Origin: Haloarcula limicola
GTDB taxonomy: Archaea; Halobacteriota; Halobacteria; Halobacteriales; Haloarculaceae
Reading direction: 5' to 3'
Length of the DNA stretch: 64,000 nt
Assembly (NCBI RefSeq): GCF_010119205.1
Contig: NZ_WRXM01000004.1
Span: 1-64,000 of the forward strand
Shown in pieces: positions 43,363 to 53,184 of this stretch. Each line of letters begins with the position of its first letter. Positions within the stretch are counted from its first letter, which is position 1. The position numbers and the translations under genes are program-made. The notes beneath the pieces were generated by a model. That model worked only from the letters and a program-made list of their open reading frames with translations, did not search any database and was not told the DNA's origin.

Positions 43363-44433
43363 GTGCGCGTCCTGAACTACCTCGAACTCGCCGACCGGTT
43401 AGAGCGGTCGGGTATCGCCACGTCTGTCGACCACCAGCGACGGGCGCTCGCCGACACCGACGTCTCCGTGCTCACGACGCCGTGGGCAGACGGGCACCCC
43501 GCGTGGGCGCTGGGGGGCAACCTCGCCTTCGACGATCCGATCTTCCGAGAGTACGACGTCGCTCACTGCAACATGATCGGGCCGGGGTCGGTCGCCGTCG
43601 CCCGCCACGCGAACCGGAACGACGTCCCGCTCGTCCTCCACGCTCACGTCACCCGCGAGGACTTCGCCGGGAGTTTCCGGGGGTCGAACCTCGTCGCTCC
43701 GGCGCTCGGCGAGTACCTCGAGTGGTTCTACTCACGGGCCGACCTCGTGCTCTGTCCCTCCGAGTACACCAAGGGCGTCCTCGAATCGTATCCCGTCGAC
43801 GCGCCGATTCGCTCGGTCACCAACGGCGTCGATACGGAACCCCTCACCGGATTCGAGTCGTTCCGCGAGGAGTACCGCGAGCGCTACGACCTCTCGGGGA
43901 TGACCGTCTTCGCCGTCGGCAGCGTCTTCGAGCGCAAGGGACTGACGACGTTCTGTGAACTCGCACGGCGGACCGACTACGACTTCGCGTGGTTCGGGAC
44001 CTACGACGACGGGCCACAGGGGTCGAAAACGGTCAAGCGCTGGACCTCGGACCCGCCCGAGAACGTGACGTTCACCGGCTGGGTCGAGGACATCCGGGGA
44101 GCCTACGGGGCCGGCGACGTCTTCCTGTTCCCCTCGAAAGTCGAGAATCAGGGCATCGTCGTCTTGGAGGCGATGGCCTGCGGAAAGGCCGTCGTCCTCT
44201 CGGACATCCCGGTCTTCCGCGAGTACTACGAGAACGGCCACGACTGCCTCATCTGCGAGGACGAAGCCGAGTTCGAGGCGGCGCTGGAACGCCTCGAAGC
44301 GGACCCCGAACTCCGAGAGCGACTGGGTGAGAACGCCCAGCGAACGGCCCGCGAGCACGGACTCGACCGCGTCGGCGAGGAGTTGGTCGCGGCCTACGAA
44401 GACGTGTGCGGAGTCGATCAAAGCCCGGTTTGA
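43363..44433 (+). CDS. Glycosyltransferase family 4 (GT-B)
   Basis: A 356-residue GT-B enzyme. N-terminal acceptor half starts VRVLNYLELADRLERSG and contains HAHVTREDFAGSF; the C-terminal donor half has FAVGSVFERKGLTTFCELA, VTFTGWVEDIRGAYGAGDVFLFPS and the ENQGIVVLEAMACGKAVV E-x7-E-like site. A GTG at 43363 is the start that fits the fold, since the earlier in-frame sequence is the antisense of rnp4. Acts on nucleotide sugars, possibly for surface glycans or glycolipids. Confidence 0.9.
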   Translation: MRVLNYLELADRLERSGIATSVDHQRRALADTDVSVLTTPWADGHPAWALGGNLAFDDPIFREYDVAHCNMIGPGSVAVARHANRNDVPLVLHAHVTREDFAGSFRGSNLVAPALGEYLEWFYSRADLVLCPSEYTKGVLESYPVDAPIRSVTNGVDTEPLTGFESFREEYRERYDLSGMTVFAVGSVFERKGLTTFCELARRTDYDFAWFGTYDDGPQGSKTVKRWTSDPPENVTFTGWVEDIRGAYGAGDVFLFPSKVENQGIVVLEAMACGKAVVLSDIPVFREYYENGHDCLICEDEAEFEAALERLEADPELRERLGENAQRTAREHGLDRVGEELVAAYEDVCGVDQSPV

Positions 44434-44475
44434 GCGTCCGAGCGCTATTACTGTGTCGCCGCTCACAGGGCGACT

Positions 44476-45441
44476 ATGGACCGCCGCTGTTTCTTAGCCA
44501 CCGTCGGGTCCCTCCTGCCGACAGCCGCCGCCGGCTGTCTCTCCGGTGGCGCGCCCTCTGGTAACGACGCCGCGTACGGCGTCGCGGAACTGCCCGCCGC
44601 TCGAATAGCGATGACGCCGGTCGAAGACGTCGCCCTCGCCGAGCGCGTCACCTACTCGGTGGACGAGAGCGAGGACCGCGCCGAACTCCTCGACCGCATC
44701 TTGGACGGCGGAGCGACCGTCGAGCGGACTCGGCCGCCGCTTCCGGAAGGCCGTCACATTAACTACCGGGACGCGGTGTACGTCCTCGACCACGAAGTCG
44801 TCGAGACGACGCCGGGGACGACGTACTCCGTGCGGGTCGATATCCTCCAAGAGACTGTTACCGACTCGCGGTCGATCGGGTTTTCCGACCTCCCGGCCGT
44901 CGACCGCGAGCGATTCGCCGCGAAGGGATTGGCCGACGGCGACCCCGTCGGCGTCGGGACGGCGTTTCACTACACCGACGCAGAGACCGAAGCGTCGGTA
45001 CTGGTTCCCGAATCGGAGTACGAGGCGATCGTCTGGGAGAACGGTTCGGAGGCCGAGTGGATCGTAGACGACAGCTACGACGCGCCGCTGTACGCCTACG
45101 AGTACGCGATCGAAGAGGTGGCGACGGTCGCCGAGTACGGTCGGCGGATGCGTGAGGCGGTCGCGTTCGAACTAACCGACCTGCCGTCGGCACAGCGGGA
45201 GGTCGTCGAGGCCGCGATCTCGACCAAGAGCGGGTATTCGGTCGGACCCGATGAGACCGTTCCCGACGCCGTTCGCTCGCTCGCCGAGCGGTTCCGCGAC
45301 CGGAAGCAGGCCCACGCGCTCGACGGCACCGGTGAGGACGACCTCGACGGGCGATATCTCGTCGACTACGACGGGACGGTCTACTGGACTCAGCTGTCTG
45401 TCCGGGAAGAGCGGCTGGCGACGGCGACGGCCGCCGAGTGA
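44476..45441 (+). CDS. Haloarchaeal lipoprotein of unknown function
   Basis: A 321-residue protein with a signal peptide with twin Arg (MDRRCFLATVGSLLPTAAAG) and a lipobox ending Cys21 (AAAGC), so it is lipid-anchored outside the membrane. The mature protein has mixed strands and helices with an acidic composition and no recognised domain; related sequences with PLPEGRHINYRDAVYVLDHEVV look conserved in haloarchaea. It follows the GT gene by 42 bp, perhaps with its own promoter. Confidence 0.8.
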   Translation: MDRRCFLATVGSLLPTAAAGCLSGGAPSGNDAAYGVAELPAARIAMTPVEDVALAERVTYSVDESEDRAELLDRILDGGATVERTRPPLPEGRHINYRDAVYVLDHEVVETTPGTTYSVRVDILQETVTDSRSIGFSDLPAVDRERFAAKGLADGDPVGVGTAFHYTDAETEASVLVPESEYEAIVWENGSEAEWIVDDSYDAPLYAYEYAIEEVATVAEYGRRMREAVAFELTDLPSAQREVVEAAISTKSGYSVGPDETVPDAVRSLAERFRDRKQAHALDGTGEDDLDGRYLVDYDGTVYWTQLSVREERLATATAAE

Positions 45442-46764
45442 TCAATCGGCGGCGGCGACGCCCTCCGCCGTCGCTCGCGGGGATCGCCACCAGACGACGG
45501 CGACCAGCGCGGCACCGACGAGGACGAAGCCGCCGGCGACGCCGAAGGTCAGCGCGAACCCGTAGCCGGCCAGCCAGCCGCCCGCCACCGAGCCGACGCC
45601 GCTCGCCAGCCCGGACAGCGCGGTGTAGAGGCCCAGCGCCTGCCCGCGGATCGGCGGCGGTGCCAGTCGGGTCACGATGCTGGCGGCCGTGACGGCGATG
45701 ACGGCCCACGCGACGCCGATGCCGACGAAGACGACGCCGTTGACCGCGAGTCCGAGCGCCGTCAGGGGAAAGAGCGCGGCGACGACGGCGACGGCCGGAT
45801 GGAGGACGGCGCGAGCCAGCAGGCCGCCCGTCTGGAGGCCGGTCACGTCGTATTGCTCGGCGAGGCGCCCCGCTCCGCCGTAACACACGGCCGACCCGAG
45901 GCTGGAGACCAGATACAGCGCGAAGACGGTGCCCGAGTCGTAGCCCAGCGTCGTCGAGAGGTACGACGGCAGCGGTCCCCAGAACACGCCGAAACCGGCG
46001 AAGAAGCAGGCGACGGCCCCGAAGTACAGTGACAGCGCCGGGGTGAGCCTATCGGCGAACGCGCGGGGACGGAGCGAACGAGTGAGCCAGTAGACCCGTC
46101 CCGGGCCGACGGGGAAGGTCGCGCTCCGGACCGGAAGCCGACGCGAGCGGGCGATCGCGTCGGCGAGGCGGTTCCTGCGCGGTCGGTCGAGGGCGGCCGT
46201 CTCGACGGGGAGCCACGCCGTCGCCGACAGCGCCGCCGCGACGAGGACGCCCGCACAGACCCACAGGAGCGTCCGCTGGGCGAACTCGGTCCCGAGCGGC
46301 CCCGAGAGGAGCGCGGTCCACGCCAGTCCGAGGACGAGACCGCCGGCCCACCCCCATCCCTGATACCGGTTGAGCGTGGCGAACCGCTTCGGCCAGTCGC
46401 GCTCCGGCGAGCCGACGGTGACCAGGAGCGTCAACACCGGCGCGACCGCGCCCGCGGCGAACCACAGCAGAGCGTTGCCGGCGATCACCAGCCACTGCCG
46501 TTCGGACAGCGAGACGAGCGCCGTCGCCCCCGCCGCCAGCGCCAGCGCGAGGAGGACGAGCGACCGCCGCTTGCCGGTTCGGTCGGCGATCCGGCCGAAG
46601 ATGATGGCACCGGGCGCGCCCGCCGCGGCGGCGACGCCCGCGAGGACACCCAGCAACAGCGTACTCCCGCCGATCGTGACGAAGTACAGCGGTACGAGCA
46701 ACGACGCGGCTCCGAGCGCAACAGATCCCACCGCCCACGCGTAGAGCCACCGATCCGACGTCAT
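45442..46764 (-). CDS. Major facilitator superfamily transporter
   Basis: A 440-residue, 12-helix MFS protein with a loop-2 motif GRIADRTGKRRSLVLLAL and the repeated GLPIR-like motif in the second half (GAGRLAEQYDVTG). Its C-terminus (LAGYGFALTFGVAGGFVLVGAALVAVVW) ends next to the lipoprotein gene with no gap. A drug or sugar efflux role is a guess from the family. Divergent from the glycosyltransferase gene to its right by 110 bp. Confidence 0.87.
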   Translation of the reverse strand: MTSDRWLYAWAVGSVALGAASLLVPLYFVTIGGSTLLLGVLAGVAAAAGAPGAIIFGRIADRTGKRRSLVLLALALAAGATALVSLSERQWLVIAGNALLWFAAGAVAPVLTLLVTVGSPERDWPKRFATLNRYQGWGWAGGLVLGLAWTALLSGPLGTEFAQRTLLWVCAGVLVAAALSATAWLPVETAALDRPRRNRLADAIARSRRLPVRSATFPVGPGRVYWLTRSLRPRAFADRLTPALSLYFGAVACFFAGFGVFWGPLPSYLSTTLGYDSGTVFALYLVSSLGSAVCYGGAGRLAEQYDVTGLQTGGLLARAVLHPAVAVVAALFPLTALGLAVNGVVFVGIGVAWAVIAVTAASIVTRLAPPPIRGQALGLYTALSGLASGVGSVAGGWLAGYGFALTFGVAGGFVLVGAALVAVVWWRSPRATAEGVAAAD

Positions 46765-46874
46765 GAGACGTTGCTCAATCGGGGGGCTGAAAAGCGCTCC
46801 GACGGAGCGTCGCGCGGGCGGGCGACGGCGGCCAATAGCAAGGGTTTACCCGCTGGTCTGATTACGCCGCGGCG

Positions 46875-47978
46875 ATGGCACTGCCGCAGGTGGCCGCGTT
46901 CACCGACACGTATCTGCCGACCGTCAACGGCGTGACCTACACGGTCAAGACGTGGCGGGACCGCTGGAACGCCCGCGGCGGCCGCATGGACGTGGTCTAC
47001 CCCCGGAGCGACCACGACCCCGAACCGGGCGAGTTCCCGGTCCGGAGCCTCCCGTTCCCGTTCTACGAGGGATTCCGACTGGGAATGCCGCAGATCCCCG
47101 ACGCCGTCGAGGGGGCCGACCTCGTCCACGCACACACGCCCTTCAGCCTCGGGATGGGGGGGCAACGACTCGCTCGCAGGCTCGACGCGCCGCTCGTGGT
47201 GTCTTATCACACGCCGACGGGCGAGTACGCCGAGTACCTCTCCTCGAACGGGGCCGTCGAGTCCGCGGTCCAGTCGAGCGCCGAACACTACGAGCGCTGG
47301 TTCCTCGACCGCGCCGACGTCATCGTCGCCCCCAGCGACCGCGCCGCGTCCCACGTCCGTGAGACGGTCGGGACCGACGCCGCCGTCGAGATCATCTCCA
47401 ACGGCGTCGACATCGACTTCTTCGGGCCGGTCGAGACGGCGGCGTTCAGAGAGCGCCACGGCCTCCCGGACGGGCCGCTGGTGGGGTACACCGGCCGCCA
47501 CGGGCACGAGAAGTGTCTCGACGACATCCTCGCGGCCTGTGACGGACTGGACGTGACCGTCGTCTTCGGTGGCGACGGCCCGGCCAGGGACTCGCTCGAG
47601 GCGAAAGCCGCCGAGATGGACCTCGACGTCCGCTTTCTGGGTTTCCTCGACCGCGAGGAACTGCCCGAACTGTACGCGGCCCTCGACGTGTTCGCCTTCC
47701 CGAGCCCCGTCGAGACGCAGGGGCTGGTCGCGCTCGAAGCGAACTGCTGTGGCACCCCGGTCGCCGCCGTCGACGCCGGTGCGCTCAGCGATACCATCGA
47801 CGAGGGCGAGACCGGCTACACCTACCCCGAAGGAGACATGAGCAGGTTCCGTGAAGCGATCGAGCGGACGCTCGACGAGCGCGAGCGGCTCCGTGAGAAC
47901 TGCCTCGCTCGCCGCGAATCAGTGAGCGTCGAACACGCCGTCGACCGACTGGGAAGCGTCTACGAAGGCGTCCTGTAG
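46875..47978 (+). CDS. Glycosyltransferase family 4
   Basis: A 367-residue GT4 enzyme: N-terminal VAAFTDTYLPTVNGVTYTVKTWR, donor half beginning GRHGHEKCLDDILAA and the motif SPVETQGLVALEANCCGTPVAA with E and G of the nucleotide-sugar site. The N-terminal start resembles the mannosyltransferase PimB/SQD2-type enzymes that modify glycolipids. Divergent from the MFS gene. Donor and acceptor unknown. Confidence 0.92.
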   Translation: MALPQVAAFTDTYLPTVNGVTYTVKTWRDRWNARGGRMDVVYPRSDHDPEPGEFPVRSLPFPFYEGFRLGMPQIPDAVEGADLVHAHTPFSLGMGGQRLARRLDAPLVVSYHTPTGEYAEYLSSNGAVESAVQSSAEHYERWFLDRADVIVAPSDRAASHVRETVGTDAAVEIISNGVDIDFFGPVETAAFRERHGLPDGPLVGYTGRHGHEKCLDDILAACDGLDVTVVFGGDGPARDSLEAKAAEMDLDVRFLGFLDREELPELYAALDVFAFPSPVETQGLVALEANCCGTPVAAVDAGALSDTIDEGETGYTYPEGDMSRFREAIERTLDERERLRENCLARRESVSVEHAVDRLGSVYEGVL

Positions 47979-48027
47979 CGGACGCCGCCACCGAGCGAGC
48001 GCACGCTATCGCACGCGCTCTACCGGC

Positions 48028-48354
48028 TCACTCCATCGAGACGCTCTCGGCGACGACGCAGTTCGTCGTCGCGTCGTAACGGAGGAGGTCGGCGTCTTCC
48101 ATCCGCGGCAGGTGGTTGTGGTGCAGCGTGACGGCGACTCGCTCCACCGCCTCGTCGTCGCCCGCGTCGACCCCCTCCTCGCGGGCCGCGACTTCCGTCG
48201 CCAGCGAGGCAAGAGCGGTCGGTACTGTCGTCTCTTTGAGAGCGTCTAAGAGGACGCGCCGCCGATCGGACGCCAACAGGCGATACCGCTCGTTCGCAGA
48301 GAGGTGAGCTAGCTCACCCCACCCGTCTGACCGCACTGTTGTTGTGTTCGACAT
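48028..48354 (-). CDS. Winged-helix DUF7344-like regulator
   Basis: A 108-residue protein containing the haloarchaeal winged-helix pattern LSANERYRLLASDRRRVLLDALKE followed by TALASLATEVAAREEG and VAVTLHHNHLPRMEDADLLRYD. The family regulates genes by DNA binding in haloarchaea, often next to sensor or transport genes. Preceded by 121 bp of AT-richer DNA (48355-48475). Confidence 0.85.
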   Translation of the reverse strand: MSNTTTVRSDGWGELAHLSANERYRLLASDRRRVLLDALKETTVPTALASLATEVAAREEGVDAGDDEAVERVAVTLHHNHLPRMEDADLLRYDATTNCVVAESVSME

Positions 48355-48475
48355 GGATATTGACCGGACGTGTGCCAGCGCTCACCGGCACCTGTACGAT
48401 GTATTGTCAGCGATACCGGTAAGAGTGTAGCCTAGGTGACTAGGTTGCACCTTCCGGCGAAACGCCGTCGAGTCG

Positions 48476-48655
48476 TCACGACCGGGTGTAGGAGTGACCG
48501 ATACCGAACGCGACGCCGTTGACCAGCCCGAACAGGACGCCGAAGACGAAGTCCTGTAACATCACCGCGAGAATCATCCCGATGCCGACGCCGGCGACGG
48601 CGGCTTTCGCCATCGTCGGCCAGTGAATCCATCCCAACGGCCCGTCGTCTGCCAT
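48476..48655 (-). CDS. Small membrane protein
   Basis: A 59-residue protein with one or two helices (about 15-33, 36-52: AAVAGVGIGMILAVMLQDFVFGVLFGLVNGVAFGIG). Start ATG at 48655. It precedes gatA by 59 bp (gatA ends at 48715) and runs in the same direction. Family unknown, gene support is only the hydrophobic pattern and codon use. Confidence 0.6.
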   Translation of the reverse strand: MADDGPLGWIHWPTMAKAAVAGVGIGMILAVMLQDFVFGVLFGLVNGVAFGIGHSYTRS

Positions 48656-48714
48656 AGTGACTCGACGACCGCCAGTAGGTAAACTGTGTCGCCCTCGCAG
48701 AACGAGCGCGACCC

Positions 48715-49992
48715 CTACGCGAGCGCGCTTCCGGCCCGAATGATCGTCTCCTCGTCGAAGGCCGGCCCGACCAGTTGGAGGCCGACCGGCAGTCCCTCGC
48801 TCGTCTCGCCCGCGGGCACGGAGATCGCGGGGAGGTTTGCGAGGTTGACCGGCGTCGTGTTGGCGTCGGCTAAGTACATCGTCAGGGGGTCGTCCAGGCT
48901 CTCGCCGCGCTCCATCGGCGGGACCGGCATCGTCGGGGAAGCAAGCACGTCGGCGTCGGAGAGCGCCTCGTCGAAGTCCCGTTTCACCCACGCGCGGGCG
49001 TCCTGAGCCTTCTTGTAGTATTTGTCGTGATAGCCCGCAGAGAGCGCGTACGTCCCCAGCAGAACTCGGCGCTTGACCTCCTCGCCGAAGCCCTCCTCGC
49101 GGGCATTGGCGAACGACTCGTTCCAGTTGCCGTCGTAGCCACCCGATTTGCCGTACCGGACCCCGTCGAACCGCGCGAGGTTCGAGGAGGCTTCGGACAT
49201 GGCGATGACGTAGTACGCTTCGACGGCGTGTTCGACGCTCGGGAGGTCGACCTCGTGGTAGGTCGCGCCCCGCGATTCGAGGTCGGCTATCGCGTCCCAG
49301 AACGTCTCGACGACGGCCTCGTCGGCCCCCTCGACGAGCTCGGTCGGGACGCCGATAGAGAGGCCGTCGACGTCGCCGTCGGCCGCTTCGGCGTACTCCT
49401 CGCCGGCGGCGGGCGCTTCCCGCGTGGTGCCGTCGCGCTCGTCCGGGCCGGCGATGACGTCGAGCAGTTCGGCGGCCTCCTCGACGGTCGGCGCGATCGG
49501 CCCGATCTGTTCGAGGCTGTTGGCGTAGGCGACGAGGCCGTAGCGCGAGACCAATCCGTACGTGGGCTTGATGCCGACGACGCCGCAGAAGGCGGCGGGA
49601 CAGCGGATCGACCCGCCGGTGTCGCTGCCCAGCGCCATGTCGGCGTCGCCGGCCGCGACGACGGCCGCCGACCCGCCCGAGGAGCCGCCGGGGACCCGCC
49701 CCTCCGCGACCGGGTTCTCGACGGCCCCGAACGCCGAGGTCTCCGTGGTGGTTCCCATGCCGAACTCGTCCATGTTCGTCTTCCCGGGGATGGTCGCGCC
49801 GGCCGCCTTCAGCCGGCTGACGACCGTCGCGTCGTACGGCGGGACGTAGTCTTCGAGCATCTCCGACCCGCAGGTCGTGCGGACCCCCTCCGTCGAGATG
49901 TTGTCCTTGACCGCGACCGTCCGGCCGGCGAGCGGGCCGTCGTCGTCGCCCTCGATGGTCTCGGTGGCGATGTAGCCGTTGTAGTCGGTCAT
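48715..49992 (-). CDS. gatA: Asp-tRNA(Asn)/Glu-tRNA(Gln) amidotransferase subunit A
   Basis: A 425-residue amidase-family protein with the complete Lys-cisSer-Ser triad: Lys29 (AVKDNIS), Ser104 (GGSSGGS) and Ser128 (TGGSIR), with the same spacing as in bacterial GatA (75 and 24 residues). It supplies ammonia to convert Asp-tRNA(Asn) or Glu-tRNA(Gln). It follows gatC by 1 bp; gatB is not in this window. Confidence 0.96.
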   Translation of the reverse strand: MTDYNGYIATETIEGDDDGPLAGRTVAVKDNISTEGVRTTCGSEMLEDYVPPYDATVVSRLKAAGATIPGKTNMDEFGMGTTTETSAFGAVENPVAEGRVPGGSSGGSAAVVAAGDADMALGSDTGGSIRCPAAFCGVVGIKPTYGLVSRYGLVAYANSLEQIGPIAPTVEEAAELLDVIAGPDERDGTTREAPAAGEEYAEAADGDVDGLSIGVPTELVEGADEAVVETFWDAIADLESRGATYHEVDLPSVEHAVEAYYVIAMSEASSNLARFDGVRYGKSGGYDGNWNESFANAREEGFGEEVKRRVLLGTYALSAGYHDKYYKKAQDARAWVKRDFDEALSDADVLASPTMPVPPMERGESLDDPLTMYLADANTTPVNLANLPAISVPAGETSEGLPVGLQLVGPAFDEETIIRAGSALA

Positions 49993-49993
49993 C

Positions 49994-50272
49994 TCACGAC
50001 ACCTTCGGCCCCTTGAACTGCCCCGCCTCCGATTCCGGCGCGTTCCGGAGCGCCTCTTCCTGTGTCAGCCCCTCCCGAATCTCGTCGGGGCGCATCACGT
50101 TCGTCAGCTCGGTCTCGCGGTCGGTCTCGGGCACCTCGTCCAGGGCCTCGAAGGCGGCCAGGATCTCGCCGAACTGCTCGGTGAACCGCTCGACCTCCGC
50201 GTCGTCGAGGTCGACGCGGGCGAGATCGGCGACGTGTCGGACCTCGCCGGGTTCGACGGCGTTGTCGCTCAT
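49994..50272 (-). CDS. gatC: Aspartyl/glutamyl-tRNA amidotransferase subunit C
   Basis: A 92-residue GatC protein: VEPGEVRHVADLARVDLDDAEVERFTEQFGEILAAFEALDEV and a C-terminal belt ending RNAPESEAGQFKGPKVS. It wraps GatA and stabilises the complex. The start at 50272 was chosen because the ORF beyond it lacks conserved sequence. Divergent promoters of gatC and tfb share the 220-bp gap. Confidence 0.95.
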   Translation of the reverse strand: MSDNAVEPGEVRHVADLARVDLDDAEVERFTEQFGEILAAFEALDEVPETDRETELTNVMRPDEIREGLTQEEALRNAPESEAGQFKGPKVS

Positions 50273-50493
50273 GTCCGGCCGGAGTAGCGGCCCAGCGGTA
50301 AGCGTTTCGAAACTTGCGGCCAAACTGTTTGGGCCGGTTCATTCATTCGCAGTATTCCATATAGAATGGTGAAGAGACTTTTCCGAAACGCCAAGATTAG
50401 CTTGCAATGCAAGCAAAGGATTTAAGTCGCTCACCCTACAACAAAAGAGCACAAAGAGCTTTTTCGGGTTCCCAGACCCGGCTGTCCCCACCA

Positions 50494-51462
50494 ATGACTG
50501 ACACCACCATCCGCCGATACACGAGCGAGCGCGAAACCGAAGACGAGCAGACAGCGGACGAGGAGACCGCCGTCTGTCCCGAGTGTGGCGGTTCTCTGGT
50601 CTCCGACAGCGAGCGCGGCGAGACGGTCTGTGAGGACTGCGGTCTGGTCGTCGAAGAGGACGAGATCGACCCCGGTCCCGAGTGGCGCGCGTTCGACTCC
50701 AAGGAGAAAGACGAGAAGTCCCGCGTGGGCGCGCCGACGACGAACATGATGCACGACAAGGGGCTCTCGACCAACATCGGCTGGCAGGACAAGGACGCCT
50801 ACGGCAACTCCCTGTCCTCGCGCCAGCGCGAGAAGATGCAGCGGCTACGCACTTGGAACGAGCGCTTCCGCACCCGCGACTCCAAGGAGCGCAACCTCAA
50901 GCAGGCGCTGGGCGAGATCGACCGCATGGCGAGCGCGCTCGGCCTCCCCGAGAACGTCCGCGAGACCGCCTCGGTCATCTACCGCCGAGCGCTGGACGAG
51001 GACCTCCTGCCCGGCCGCTCCATCGAGGGCGTCTCGACGGCGTCGCTGTACGCCGCCGCTCGGCAGGCCGGGACGCCCCGGTCGCTCGACGAGATCGCGA
51101 ACGTCTCCCGGGTCGGGAAAGACGAGATCGCCCGGACCTACCGCTACGTCGTCCGGGAACTGAGCCTCGAGATCCAGCCCGCGGACCCCGAGAGCTACGT
51201 CCCCCGGTTCTCCTCGGACCTCGAGCTCTCCGAGGAAGTCGAGCGCCGGGCCCGCCAGCTCCTGAAGAACGCCAAGGAGGAGGGCGTCCACTCCGGGAAG
51301 TCGCCGGTCGGCCTCGCCGCCGCCGCGGTGTACGCCGCCTCGCTGTTGACCAACGAGAAGGTCACGCAGAACGAGGTGAGCGAAGTTGCCAACATCTCCG
51401 AGGTCACCATCCGCAACCGCTACCACGAACTGCTCGAAGCCGAGGACAGCGTCCACCCCTAA
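50494..51462 (+). CDS. tfb: Transcription initiation factor TFB
   Basis: A 322-residue archaeal TFIIB homologue: N-terminal zinc ribbon with Cys28, Cys31, Cys46, Cys49, the B-reader/linker (EWRAFDSKEKDEKSRVGAPTT), two cyclin folds (about 125-215 and 220-315) with the final HTH that touches BRE. Haloarchaea carry several tfb genes; this one is of the canonical full type. A TATA-like AAGGATTTAAGTCGC at 50413-50427 lies about 70 bp upstream, so its mRNA has a leader. Confidence 0.95.
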   Translation: MTDTTIRRYTSERETEDEQTADEETAVCPECGGSLVSDSERGETVCEDCGLVVEEDEIDPGPEWRAFDSKEKDEKSRVGAPTTNMMHDKGLSTNIGWQDKDAYGNSLSSRQREKMQRLRTWNERFRTRDSKERNLKQALGEIDRMASALGLPENVRETASVIYRRALDEDLLPGRSIEGVSTASLYAAARQAGTPRSLDEIANVSRVGKDEIARTYRYVVRELSLEIQPADPESYVPRFSSDLELSEEVERRARQLLKNAKEEGVHSGKSPVGLAAAAVYAASLLTNEKVTQNEVSEVANISEVTIRNRYHELLEAEDSVHP

Positions 51463-51552
51463 ACGCGGTCGAACGCGGTCTCTTCTCCGTTCCGCCGTCG
51501 CGAATATCGAGGCGATCCCGCCCTTCAGACGCTGTCCCCCGAGACAGCGACG

Positions 51553-53013
51553 CTACTCGGCGACGCTCTCGACGACGGCCACGTTCTCGAACTCGAAGCG
51601 CGCGCCGCCGCTCTCGCTCTCGATCACCGTACACGTCCAGTCGTAGACGTCGGCCATCTCGCGGACGAACGTCAGCCCCAACCCCATCCCGCCGCGCTCG
51701 CTCGCCGTCGTGTACCCCGTCTCGAACACTCGCTCCCGGAAATCGGCGGGGATGCCGGACCCGTCGTCCTCGACGTAGAAACCGGTTGGTAAGCCGCCCA
51801 CGGTGATAGCGACGCCGCTCCCCCCGTGCTCCACGCTGTTCTCGAACAGGTTCCGAAACAGGTGTCGGACGTACGTCTCGTCGGCCCGTATCGTCGCCTC
51901 GACCGCCACCGCGAGCGTCGCGTCGGGAGCCGTCACCTCGTCCCACGCGGCCTCGGCGACGTCGGCGAGCGAGACCGACGAGGGAGACGAAACCGCCTCT
52001 CGCCCCCGCGTCACGACCAGCATGACGTCGATCATGTTGTCGATGCGGTCGAACGCCTCTGTGACGTACTCGACGGCTTCGGGGTTCGTCTCCCGCGGGA
52101 GTCGGTTCGAGTATATCTGTCCGATGTTGACCGGGTTTCGCAACTCGTGTGCGAGCATCCCGGCGAAGCTGTCCAGTCGCTCGTTCTGTTCTTCGAGCCG
52201 CCGCTCGCGCTCGTTGCGTTCGGTCACGTCTCGGACCACGCCGACTCTGTCGTACGGGCCGCCGTCCGTCCCCGGCAGCCGCGCGACGTTCGCCTCGATG
52301 TCTCTCCGCTCGCCGCCCGCCGTCTGCATCGTCGCGGAATAGGTCTGCCGTCCGGCGATGTCGGCGTCCAGATCGCTTCGGATCTCCGCTGTCACCGACG
52401 TCTCGTCCAAGACGAGCGAGACGTGTGAGCCGACGAGTTCCTCGCGGTCGTAGCCTGTCATGTTGGCGTACGCCCCGTTGACGAGCGTGAACCGGTCGTC
52501 GCAGTCGGCGACGTAGATGCCGTCGTTGACCGTCTCGACGATGGTGTGATAGCGTTCGAGTTCCCGGCTGTAGCGCTCGGCCTCGCGCTGTCGTTCCTCG
52601 GCGTCTAACGCCCGGGTCTTCGCTCGCGCGTCGTGGTTTCCCATCCCGAACCCGGCGAGGCCGGCGAGCGACGTGAGGACGAACACGTTCGCGGCGACGT
52701 CGTTGAGGCCGGCCACTAACTGTATGAACCCCAGGATGGCGAGCATGACCCCGATACCCCGAACACACCACTCCGCGATGTCGCCGTAGAGGTCGGCTCG
52801 GATGTCGGTTCGCGGGAGCCGGTAGCCGCCATAGAGAAGCGCCAGACCGGCCGCGCCCGTGAGAACGGAGATGATACCGACCGAGTTCGCGGTTCTGTCA
52901 CCGAGGAGGAGCGCGGCGGGGAAAACCGCGGCGACGAGGACGTAGAGCCCGCCCAGACCCAAGAGCAATCGCCGCCCACCGACGCCGTCGATGACCCGCG
53001 AAGCGTACCCCAT
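51553..53013 (-). CDS. PAS sensor histidine kinase with four TM helices
   Basis: A 486-residue kinase with four N-terminal helices (about 15-37, 44-62, 87-105, 108-124), a PAS domain (about 150-265, containing IYVADCDDRFTLVNGAYANMTGYDREELVG), HisKA with LAHELRNPV and phospho-acceptor His289, and an HATPase (NSVEHGG, DGSGIPADF, GMGLGLTFV). No periplasmic loop large enough for ligand capture, so sensing is by the TM or PAS part. Response regulator not adjacent. Confidence 0.92.
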   Translation of the reverse strand: MGYASRVIDGVGGRRLLLGLGGLYVLVAAVFPAALLLGDRTANSVGIISVLTGAAGLALLYGGYRLPRTDIRADLYGDIAEWCVRGIGVMLAILGFIQLVAGLNDVAANVFVLTSLAGLAGFGMGNHDARAKTRALDAEERQREAERYSRELERYHTIVETVNDGIYVADCDDRFTLVNGAYANMTGYDREELVGSHVSLVLDETSVTAEIRSDLDADIAGRQTYSATMQTAGGERRDIEANVARLPGTDGGPYDRVGVVRDVTERNERERRLEEQNERLDSFAGMLAHELRNPVNIGQIYSNRLPRETNPEAVEYVTEAFDRIDNMIDVMLVVTRGREAVSSPSSVSLADVAEAAWDEVTAPDATLAVAVEATIRADETYVRHLFRNLFENSVEHGGSGVAITVGGLPTGFYVEDDGSGIPADFRERVFETGYTTASERGGMGLGLTFVREMADVYDWTCTVIESESGGARFEFENVAVVESVAE

Positions 53014-53184
53014 ACCACGTCCAATCGAAGTAAGTAGTAATTATGCTTAGGGGTCTGGCCCGCCGCTGCCGGCGGCGACCGAGCGGTGTGTCGCGTTCAC
53101 CTCGGCGGTCGCTCTCGGCGAGCGCCATCGACGCGCGGGTAAGGTGGTGGTAACTAATCGCACACCGGCCGTCTCTTCGACGCT